From assembly GCA_026983685.1 (NCBI GenBank), contig JALSTO010000250.1, positions 1 through 8,843 on the forward strand: a stretch of DNA of 8,843 nucleotides, written 5' to 3'. Numbering within the stretch: the first letter of the stretch is position 1; each line of letters begins with the position of its first letter. Under the pieces are notes generated by a model. That model saw only the letters and a list, made by a program, of their open reading frames with translations. It had not been told where the DNA came from and ran no database searches. This DNA is from Aquificaceae bacterium. Lineage in GTDB: Bacteria > Aquificota > Aquificia > Aquificales > Aquificaceae. Positions 1 through 5,743 of the stretch are shown piece after piece. The translations under genes were made by a program, and so were the position numbers.

Positions 1-542
1 TTCTTGCCCGGCTCCCACTTAGCAGGACACGCCTCTTCAGGGTGGCTCATCAGATAAACGTTAGCTTTCATCTTCCTGACAAGCTCCTCCGCATTTCTTC
101 CAACATTGTAGTAGTTAATTTCCGAACTGACAAGAACTCCATCGGGATTTATTATGAACGTTCCCCTGAGAGACATACCTGTATCCTCGTCATACACCCC
201 GAACATCCTTGATACCCTGCCCGTTGGATCAGATCCCATAGGGTATCTAACATCCTCAAGGAGCTTCTCCGTATTGTGCCAGGCAAGGTGAACGTACTTT
301 GTGTCCGTTGACACGGAAACAACCTCCGCTCCCAAGGCTACGAGCTCATCGTAGTACCGGGCGAGGTCCGACAGCTCAGTAGGGCATACGAAGGTGAAGT
401 CCGCGGGGTAGAAGAAGAGTATCAGCCACCTTCTCTCTCTCAGAAAGTCCTCCAATGAGAGCTTCCCAAAGCCTCTCGTCTTTGGGTCGTATATCTCCAG
501 CTCAAAGTTTGGCACCTTCTTTCCTATTCTGACCTCAGACAT
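1..542 (-). CDS. AhpC-type 2-Cys peroxiredoxin, C-terminus cut by window edge
   Basis: Thiol peroxidase that reduces hydrogen peroxide and organic hydroperoxides in the cytoplasm. The visible 180 residues begin MSEVRIGKKVPNFEL. The peroxidatic cysteine is C53 in PADFTFVCPTE, the family's PxxxTxxC site. The resolving cysteine is C172 in EEACPAKWEPG, which matches the C-terminal CPAKW motif of AhpC and makes it a typical 2-Cys enzyme. LRGTFIINPDG near residue 126 carries the conserved active-site arginine region. The ATG at 542 is set by an AGGAGG Shine-Dalgarno (551-556) 8 nt upstream. Only the C-terminal tail is missing, because the family is usually about 190-220 residues. It follows nadB after a 71-bp gap but has its own promoter with a Fur/PerR-like operator, so it is probably induced by peroxide or controlled by iron. 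The electron donor (AhpF or a thioredoxin system) is not visible here. Confidence 0.95.
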   Translation of the reverse strand, partial: MSEVRIGKKVPNFELEIYDPKTRGFGKLSLEDFLRERRWLILFFYPADFTFVCPTELSDLARYYDELVALGAEVVSVSTDTKYVHLAWHNTEKLLEDVRYPMGSDPTGRVSRMFGVYDEDTGMSLRGTFIINPDGVLVSSEINYYNVGRNAEELVRKMKANVYLMSHPEEACPAKWEPGK

Positions 543-567
543 CTCTCTTACCTCCTGAATTTTAGTT

Positions 568-586
568 AATGATAATTATTCTCATT
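568..586 (-). promoter_or_regulatory. Fur/PerR-family operator over the -10 element
   Basis: A 19-bp inverted repeat centred on 577 has eight of nine base pairs matched. Its core on the minus strand, TGAGAATAATTATCA (570-584), fits the 7-1-7 Fur consensus TGATAATNATTATCA with one mismatch in 14 and the PerR consensus TTATAATNATTATAA with three. It covers the whole -10 hexamer, so a bound repressor would block RNA polymerase. By letters it is closer to a Fur box. The peroxidase it controls makes PerR equally plausible, since the two boxes differ by very few bases. No Fur-family gene lies in the window. Confidence 0.65.
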
Positions 587-602
587 TAATAGAATTTGTC
601 AA
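575..602 (-). promoter_or_regulatory. sigma70-type promoter of the peroxiredoxin gene
   Basis: Read on the minus strand, a perfect -35 TTGACA (597-602) is followed after 16 bp by AATAAT (575-580), which matches the TATAAT consensus at 5 of 6 positions. The predicted start of transcription is near 568. That leaves a leader of about 26 nt containing the AGGAGG ribosome site. The promoter lies in the nadB-peroxiredoxin gap, so the peroxiredoxin can be transcribed apart from the upstream operon. Confidence 0.7.
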
Positions 603-604
603 TA

Positions 605-623
605 TGATCTCTCTCAGAGATCA
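605..623 (-). terminator. Hairpin at the nadB stop codon, possible weak terminator
   Basis: An 8-bp perfect inverted repeat with a 3-nt loop (minus strand TGATCTCT-GAG-AGAGATCA) sits across the nadB TGA stop at 614-616. The next bases, ATATTGACAAATT, hold only a few T residues, so it is not a classical intrinsic terminator. It lies directly upstream of the peroxiredoxin -35 element and may mark the end of the operon or protect its 3' end. Confidence 0.35.
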
Positions 624-2140
624 AGGTAGTCTCTGGACAGAAGAGTATCCCTCCTAAAGACGTCCCGCTCCTGAGGAAAGTCAGACCTGTAGTGGACTCC
701 CCTGCTTTCCTTCCTTGATATAGCCCCTTCAACTGTGGCGTAGGCTATCAGGAGAAGGTCGTAAAGCTGGCGGTTCTCAAAGGTCGGCTCCATACGCCTG
801 CCTCTCTCTATCCACTTCCTGATGAGGTGCTTCGCCTTTGTTAACTCCTCACCATTTCTCTCAAGACCAACCTTCTCCCACATCAGGGACCTTAGCTCCT
901 CAAAGCTACAGGGCGGTCCTCCCTTACCATCCCGTCTGTTTCGGAACCCAGCCCTGCTTGGCTTTAAGAACTTGTGGTCTATGTACAGCCTGTAGGCGGT
1001 CCTGTAACCAAAGACGACTCCCTCAAGGAGCGAGTTGGATGCAAGCCTGTTAGCTCCATGGACACCCGTGCACGTGCATTCCCCTACAGCGTACAGCCCT
1101 CTGAGGGCCGTCCTTCCAAAGCTGTCAACCTCCACACCCCCTATGTAGTAGTGGGCTGCGGGAACAACTGGAATGGGATCTGCGGGGTCAAAACCTCTCT
1201 CCCTCAGGAAGGAAGCTATCGTCGGGAAGCGCCGGGATATGTCCATACCTTTTTCAATAAGGGGTCTGAGATCAAGGAAGACCTCACCACCGTGCTTGAG
1301 GACGTTGAATATAGCCCTCGCAACCACATCCCTTGGCTGGAGCTCATCAACGAAGCGCCTCCCCGAGCCATCTATGAGGTGGGCACCTTCACCCCTCACA
1401 GCCTCCGATATGAGAAGGTTGGTTCCTCTGAGAACCGTTGGGTGGAACTGAACGAATTCAGGATTCCTCAGGGTTGTCCCAGCTCTGAAGGCTATTCCTA
1501 TGCCGTCTCCCCTCACCGTTGAAGGGTTTGAGGTATGCCTGAACATTGAAGCTGCTCCTCCGGTAGCCAGCACGATGGCACCGGTCCTTACAAAGCACAG
1601 GCTTTTCCCTTTCCTGTATATAAGACCGCTTACCTCATCCCCGCCAACTATCTCCTGAAGCTCACCTTCAACTATGGGAATCTCAAGCTCCCGAACTCTT
1701 CTGAGGAGCTTAGTGTATATCTCTCTGCCCGTATAGTCCTTTACCTTGAGAACTCTCGGAAAGGAATGACCACCTTCGGTGGTGGTAGCGTAGGAATCTC
1801 CTTCTCTGTCAAATTTAACCCCCCACCGTTCAAGGTCCGCTATCCTGAGTACCCCGTCGCTTACGAGTATCTCGGTGTTCTTCTCATCGTTCAGATACCT
1901 GCCGGCCCTCAGGGTGTCAAGGAAATGGGCGTAAGGGCTATCCGCGGGGTGGACAGCAGCTGCGATTCCCCCTTGAGAGTAGTAGGTGTTCCCTATACCC
2001 CTTGTAAGGAGGACGGGGCTGAGCCCGAGTTCTTTCAGGACTATTGCGCAGGTAAGTCCCCCTATCCCGCTTCCGCATATCACTATCTGAGCGGACTCCT
2101 CGGGCAGGAGAGAGGTGTCAAACTCCAGAAAGTATCTCAT
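614..2140 (-). CDS. nadB: L-aspartate oxidase NadB
   Basis: FAD enzyme that oxidises L-aspartate to iminoaspartate, which quinolinate synthase NadA uses for de novo NAD synthesis in the cytoplasm. The 508 residues are near the usual 510-540. The FAD Rossmann motif ICGSGIGGL is at residues 21-29 and [12 protein letters not shown] at 51-62. Substrate and catalytic segments include EGGHSFPR (E122), QFHPT (H233), [30 protein letters not shown] (H330) and [13 protein letters not shown] (R365). A helical C-terminal domain follows. These features separate it only moderately from succinate dehydrogenase or fumarate reductase flavoproteins, but the length, EGGHS and C-terminus favour NadB. The ATG lies 23 bp inside yvcK and has only a weak AGAG ribosome site, so translation probably depends on coupling to yvcK. 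No later start is possible without losing the FAD motif. nadA and nadC are not in the window. Confidence 0.95.
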   Translation of the reverse strand: MRYFLEFDTSLLPEESAQIVICGSGIGGLTCAIVLKELGLSPVLLTRGIGNTYYSQGGIAAAVHPADSPYAHFLDTLRAGRYLNDEKNTEILVSDGVLRIADLERWGVKFDREGDSYATTTEGGHSFPRVLKVKDYTGREIYTKLLRRVRELEIPIVEGELQEIVGGDEVSGLIYRKGKSLCFVRTGAIVLATGGAASMFRHTSNPSTVRGDGIGIAFRAGTTLRNPEFVQFHPTVLRGTNLLISEAVRGEGAHLIDGSGRRFVDELQPRDVVARAIFNVLKHGGEVFLDLRPLIEKGMDISRRFPTIASFLRERGFDPADPIPVVPAAHYYIGGVEVDSFGRTALRGLYAVGECTCTGVHGANRLASNSLLEGVVFGYRTAYRLYIDHKFLKPSRAGFRNRRDGKGGPPCSFEELRSLMWEKVGLERNGEELTKAKHLIRKWIERGRRMEPTFENRQLYDLLLIAYATVEGAISRKESRGVHYRSDFPQERDVFRRDTLLSRDYLDL

Positions 2141-3098
2141 TACGAACAGCTCTGATTATAAGGTCTGTAAGCCTGTCGGGGTCGTGGCGGACGAAGCTTT
2201 CCTTCTCACCTATGAGGTCCTCCGCAAAGACCGCTACACCCTCCTTTGCTATACGGGCAACGTCTGGAACCACGGGCTCTTGTCCCTGCTCAAGGTACTT
2301 CCTGAGAACATTGTTTGGAGGCATCTTTGTGTTCACGATAACGCCATCGATCCGGTCTATGCCTGTGAACCTCCTGAAGGCGTCAAGGTGGTCGTAGGCT
2401 GTGAAGTCATCGGTCTCTCCCGGCTGGGTCATGGCGTTGACGATGAACAGGCGGATAGCCTTACTTCTTTTGACCGCCTCCCTTATATCCTCTATGAGAA
2501 GGTTCGGCACTATGCTGGTGAAGAGGCTTCCCGGTCCAAAGATCAAGAGATCTGCGGTCTCTATGGATGCTATCGCCTCAATGGGAGCTTTGGCTTCCTT
2601 AGGCTCTATCCATATATCCTCAATCTTCGCACCTCCCTTCTTGCCGTATTCTGTTATGCTTTCCTCACCCTGAACCACCTCTCCATCGCTGAACTTGGCT
2701 ACGAGGTGAACGTCCTCCGCTGTTGATGGGACTATGCTCCCCTTAGTTCTCAGTATGTGGGACGTAAGCCTGACAGCTTCAAGGAAGCTCCCGGTTATAT
2801 CTGTCAGGGCTGTGAGGAAGAGGTTCCCAAAGGCATGTCCCCCAAGACCGTCTCCCTTGAACCTGTACTGAAAGAGCTCCTGCATAACCTCCTCACTCTC
2901 GGAAAGAGCTACTATGCAGTTCCTTATGTCTCCCGGAGCGGGTATGTTGTATATCTTCCTGAGTCTGCCTGTACTTCCACCGCTGTCCGCAACCGTAACT
3001 ATAGCGGTAAGCTCCTTTATGCTATCGCCGACCTCCTTCTTCAGACCCTTCAGCAGTGTTGACAGACCTGTCCCTCCTCCAACAGCAACCACCCTCAT
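2118..3098 (-). CDS. yvcK: YvcK/CofD-family protein (gluconeogenesis factor)
   Basis: Member of the CofD/YvcK superfamily. In Bacillus and other bacteria YvcK binds UDP-sugars, is needed for growth on gluconeogenic carbon and influences peptidoglycan synthesis and cell shape. The 326 residues are a typical length. The nucleotide-binding start [14 protein letters not shown] is at residues 7-20. Further family motifs are [12 protein letters not shown] (36-47), [13 protein letters not shown] (53-65), [13 protein letters not shown] (87-99), [15 protein letters not shown] (187-201) and [18 protein letters not shown] (221-238). The last of these separates YvcK from F420-pathway CofD. The ATG overlaps the stop of the upstream radical-SAM gene as ATGA, and a GAGGAGG ribosome site (3106-3112) lies 7 nt away. 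Here it sits beside nadB, not in the rapZ-yvcK-whiA cluster known from Firmicutes and Actinobacteria. Confidence 0.93.
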   Translation of the reverse strand: MRVVAVGGGTGLSTLLKGLKKEVGDSIKELTAIVTVADSGGSTGRLRKIYNIPAPGDIRNCIVALSESEEVMQELFQYRFKGDGLGGHAFGNLFLTALTDITGSFLEAVRLTSHILRTKGSIVPSTAEDVHLVAKFSDGEVVQGEESITEYGKKGGAKIEDIWIEPKEAKAPIEAIASIETADLLIFGPGSLFTSIVPNLLIEDIREAVKRSKAIRLFIVNAMTQPGETDDFTAYDHLDAFRRFTGIDRIDGVIVNTKMPPNNVLRKYLEQGQEPVVPDVARIAKEGVAVFAEDLIGEKESFVRHDPDRLTDLIIRAVRNEILSGV

Positions 3099-3919
3099 AC
3101 CTTTGCCTCCTCTCTATCTATATCGGCAAATCTACCAACGGTTAAGGTTCCACATCCTCCTATAGGGTCCCTGCGGAAACGGTTTGAGAGGGTTACCCTC
3201 ACACCCATTGACTTCAGGAAAAGGAAGGCATCCTCGTACTCCTGAGGGCTGACAGGTTTGAATCCCGCCACGTCGTTGTAGTAAAGGAGTGTAACACCGA
3301 GCCCCAGCTCCTTAGCGAGCTTCCCCAGAAGCTCAAGATCGCTACGGGAGTCATTCACATCTCTCAGGAGAAGGTAAGCCAAGCTGATCTTTTTCCTCCT
3401 CTTTCTGCTCAGGGTCGGCAGTATCTCCCTAAGGGTTGAGAGAAGGTCCGAGAGCCTCCCCGCATGAGGCATAAGCTCCCTTCTGAGGTCCTCCTTCAGG
3501 AAATGGATGGAGAGGCTAACTCCGTTGTGGGGAAGGGAGAGAAGCTCCTTCAAGTTCTGAAGGGGGAATCCCGTTGTGTAGAAGGAAACCTTAAACCCTC
3601 TATCTTTGAAGAACATGAAAGCCCGTCTTACGTTCTTCCAGTTTGCAAGAGGCTCACCTATGCCTGCGATGGCTATCCTTCTTACTTTATGCAGGGTACT
3701 CACCTCATAATACTGGAAAATCATCTCCTCAAAGGAGAGGTTCCTAAAAAGCCCATGCCTCCCAGAGGCGCAGAATCCGCACTTTACAGCACACCCTACC
3801 TGGGTTGATATGCACAGGGTATCGCCCCTGTAGTGGACAGCCTCCACGGCGAAGCCGTCTTCAAGCTCAAATACGAAGAGCCTGTTGAGCTCACTTTCAA
3901 TTATGCGTTGCAATCTCAT
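3095..3919 (-). CDS. Short RlmN/Cfr-like radical SAM methyltransferase
   Basis: Radical-SAM enzyme of the RlmN/Cfr family, which methylates adenine in RNA (A2503 of 23S rRNA and, for RlmN, A37 of some tRNAs). The [4Fe-4S] motif CX3CX2C is C43, C47 and C50 within STQVGCAVKCGFCASG. C36, seven residues earlier, matches RlmN C118. C256 in DPIGGCGTL matches the methyl-carrying C355. GIGEPLAN (86-93) is the SAM-binding GEP motif, and LLLRDVNDSRSDL resembles the family's KGVNDS segment. It is only 274 residues long, against about 350-385: C36 has 35 residues before it, where RlmN has 117 and Cfr 104, so the N-terminal accessory domain is absent. The frame has a TAG two codons upstream of the ATG, so the protein is not longer. 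It overlaps ricT by 23 bp and yvcK by 4 bp. The fold and chemistry are fairly sure. The RNA target is unknown. Confidence 0.8.
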   Translation of the reverse strand: MRLQRIIESELNRLFVFELEDGFAVEAVHYRGDTLCISTQVGCAVKCGFCASGRHGLFRNLSFEEMIFQYYEVSTLHKVRRIAIAGIGEPLANWKNVRRAFMFFKDRGFKVSFYTTGFPLQNLKELLSLPHNGVSLSIHFLKEDLRRELMPHAGRLSDLLSTLREILPTLSRKRRKKISLAYLLLRDVNDSRSDLELLGKLAKELGLGVTLLYYNDVAGFKPVSPQEYEDAFLFLKSMGVRVTLSNRFRRDPIGGCGTLTVGRFADIDREEAKV

Positions 3920-4775
3920 ACTCTACTTTATCCCCCGCAAATCTCCTGCAACAGCCCCCGCAGGACTGACAGCTTTTTATGGCTCGCTCGTAGCCCTTAG
4001 GCAGTATCTCTTCAAGGTTGAACTCCTTAGCCCTGTCCTCAAACTGCACTAAGAGGGTGTTCCTGAGGGGATCTACCTCAAGGAGCCTGCCTACCTTTTT
4101 ATCTATGCATATCTCAGAACCTCTCTCGGGCAGAAGGTGTTTGACTATGTAGTTGTCCTTTTCAAAGGATAGACAGCATACAAGCCTACCGCAGGGTCCC
4201 GTGAACTTGGAGGGAGATAGGGGGAGGTTCTGCTCCTCAATGTCCCTGAGGGATATGGAGTCAAACCTTTCCATGAACCTCATACAGCAGGGGACTTCCC
4301 CGCAGAGACCGACCCATCCAAGTATCTGGACCGCATCCCTAACACCGACCTGCCTCATCTCTATCCTCTTCCTGAATATTCTGGCAAGCTCCCTGACGAG
4401 CTTCCTGAAGTCCACCCGATCCTCCGCTGTGTAGTAAAAGAAGATCTTCTTTGAGCTTAAGGGTATGTAAGCCTTCAGGAGGTGCATATCAAGCCCCTGC
4501 TCCTTTATCTTCCTCTTGCAGGTCTCGTACGCCTTCTTGCTCTCCTTCTCGTTCTTGCTGAGAACTCTGAAGTCCTCATCGGTAGCCCTGCGAACGAACT
4601 TGTACCTTATGCCCGTAAGGGCATCCTCCTTAGAGGGTCCCAGAACCCTTACAACATCCTCACCCTTTTCCTCAGACTCTATCACCACAACGTCGTCTCT
4701 TTTGAGCTCCTCCCTGCAGTCCTCAAGAACACCTATCTTGTTAGTGTCTAAGCTCTTAACCTTTATGTAATTCAT
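3897..4775 (-). CDS. ricT: PSP1-domain Fe-S protein of the RicT/YaaT family
   Basis: Homologue of Bacillus YaaT/RicT, part of the RicA-RicF-RicT (Y) complex, which carries [4Fe-4S] clusters and helps RNase Y in mRNA processing and developmental signalling. The 292 residues are close to the usual 265-300. The core cysteine motifs are LCGEVPCCMRF (C158, C163, C164) and GPCGRLVCCLSFE (C195, C200, C201), separated by the conserved PSP1 segment with NLPLSPSKFTG. Beyond the normal domain, the C-terminus carries SCQSCGGCCRRF (C269, C272, C275, C276), a second possible metal site. The ATG has a strong GGAGGT ribosome site that runs into the holB stop codon 5 bp away. The holB-ricT order is the same as in Bacillus (holB-yaaT), which supports the call. 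RicA and RicF partners are not in the window, so the protein may act alone or with distant partners. Confidence 0.88.
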   Translation of the reverse strand: MNYIKVKSLDTNKIGVLEDCREELKRDDVVVIESEEKGEDVVRVLGPSKEDALTGIRYKFVRRATDEDFRVLSKNEKESKKAYETCKRKIKEQGLDMHLLKAYIPLSSKKIFFYYTAEDRVDFRKLVRELARIFRKRIEMRQVGVRDAVQILGWVGLCGEVPCCMRFMERFDSISLRDIEEQNLPLSPSKFTGPCGRLVCCLSFEKDNYIVKHLLPERGSEICIDKKVGRLLEVDPLRNTLLVQFEDRAKEFNLEEILPKGYERAIKSCQSCGGCCRRFAGDKVEYEIATHN

Positions 4776-4780
4776 GATAG

Positions 4781-4788
4781 CTACCTCC
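4781..4788 (-). promoter_or_regulatory. ricT ribosome site fused to the holB stop codon
   Basis: On the minus strand GGAGGTAG holds a full Shine-Dalgarno (4783-4788) whose last T is the first base of the holB TAG stop (4781-4783). It lies 7 nt before the ricT ATG. A ribosome finishing holB therefore sits on the ricT initiation site, an arrangement that favours translational coupling. Confidence 0.75.
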
Positions 4789-5728
4789 AGAGAGAGTAAA
4801 GGGTCAGCAAGCCGAGGCTAAACCTCAATCCTCTTCCGAGCCCGTTTCTGAGCTCGGATATCCTTCTCACAATCATCTCAAATCTATCATAATTTATTCC
4901 CTTCTTCAGGTAAGTTACCTTTACCCTTTCCTCAAGGACGTTTAGAAAGAGTTCCCTTTCCCTGTCATCCATCTTATCAAGCTTCAGGGCTACTTCATAG
5001 ACCTTATCGGGCTTTAAGCTGAGGAAGCTATCAACAAGACCAAGGACCTCCTTTTTCTCTAAGAGGTCCCTCGCAAGGGTGAGGCTTCCTCCTGAGAGTT
5101 CGTATATCTCCCTGTCCTCCCTCCCGAGTAGCTCGTAGAAGATGCTCTCCTCAAGGGGTGGGAACTCAATCTGAAAGGTTCTTGAGAGTATAGTCCGCAG
5201 GAGACTCTCTTTACCCTCTGAGATCAAGATAAAAACTGTATCAACGGGAGGTTCTTCAAGAACCTTAAGTAGAGCGTTTCCCGATTCTTTTGTAAGTTTG
5301 TGGGCATCATCAATGAGGACAACCTTACTCCTTGAGAGGGCTGGTCTTACGTAGGAGAACTCTTTAAGTGCACGTATCTGGTCTATTTTTATACCTGTTC
5401 CGGAGGGAGGGACATAGATAAGGTCTGGGTGCTCACCCATCAGGTAAACGAAGACGTTTTTTCCTCCTATCTCTTCGTAAACGGAGATCTCTTCCCATCT
5501 TCCTGAAGTCACGTCCCCTGCAAACTTTTCAACGTGTCTGCAGGAGGCACACTCACCACACCCCCAGGGAGCACCCTCAAGGCAAAGGATACCTTTGGCG
5601 AAATCAAGGGCTGCAGAGGTCTTTCCTACACCGGGCGGTCCGTAAAACAAAAGAGAGCCGGGGATCTTGCCCTCCCTGTGAAGCCTTTCAAGGAAGTCCT
5701 TTACACCCGTCTGGTTTCTGAGACGCAT
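4781..5728 (-). CDS. holB: DNA polymerase III delta' subunit (clamp loader)
   Basis: AAA+ subunit of the clamp-loader complex that places the beta sliding clamp on primed DNA. Walker A GPPGVGKT is at residues 30-37. Zinc-binding cysteines are C49, C57, C60 and C63, the pattern of DnaX/delta' proteins. The Walker B-like VVLIDDAHKL is at 136-145, followed by ESGNALLKVLEEPP (148-161). The SRC arginine-finger motif appears as SRT (182-184), with the arginine kept. The intact Walker A suggests that ATP binding may be retained, unlike E. coli delta'. Between C63 and HPDLIYV there are 36 residues where E. coli HolB has about nine, an insertion of roughly 28 residues. Length 315 is typical overall. 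A confusion with DnaX (tau/gamma) is unlikely given the length and the HPDL motif. It starts 15 bp after serA with a poor ribosome site. Confidence 0.92.
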   Translation of the reverse strand: MRLRNQTGVKDFLERLHREGKIPGSLLFYGPPGVGKTSAALDFAKGILCLEGAPWGCGECASCRHVEKFAGDVTSGRWEEISVYEEIGGKNVFVYLMGEHPDLIYVPPSGTGIKIDQIRALKEFSYVRPALSRSKVVLIDDAHKLTKESGNALLKVLEEPPVDTVFILISEGKESLLRTILSRTFQIEFPPLEESIFYELLGREDREIYELSGGSLTLARDLLEKKEVLGLVDSFLSLKPDKVYEVALKLDKMDDRERELFLNVLEERVKVTYLKKGINYDRFEMIVRRISELRNGLGRGLRFSLGLLTLYSLWR

Positions 5729-5743
5729 ACTCTAAATCTAAGC

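Noticed and set aside
1068..1078. TGCACGTGCA palindrome in nadB
   Set aside because: It encodes part of the conserved CTGVHGAN segment, is single-copy in the window and has no regulatory setting.
974..1522. Open frame of 182 codons on the plus strand inside nadB
   Set aside because: It is opposite a gene with clear FAD-enzyme motifs, its protein has no recognisable family and it has no ribosome site in a gap. It is a by-product of biased codon use on the minus strand.
2153..2158. TATAAT on the minus strand just before nadB
   Set aside because: No -35 hexamer at a suitable distance, and it lies inside the coding sequence of yvcK near its end. Chance occurrence is more likely than an internal promoter.
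2115..2726. Open frame of 203 codons on the plus strand inside yvcK
   Set aside because: Fully antisense to a well-conserved YvcK protein, with no domain or membrane pattern that suggests a real product.
3917..5732. The same TAGAGTATG string at the starts of holB and the radical-SAM gene
   Set aside because: Nine bases shared at two start sites is a modest match. It includes the start codon itself and is easily explained by chance.
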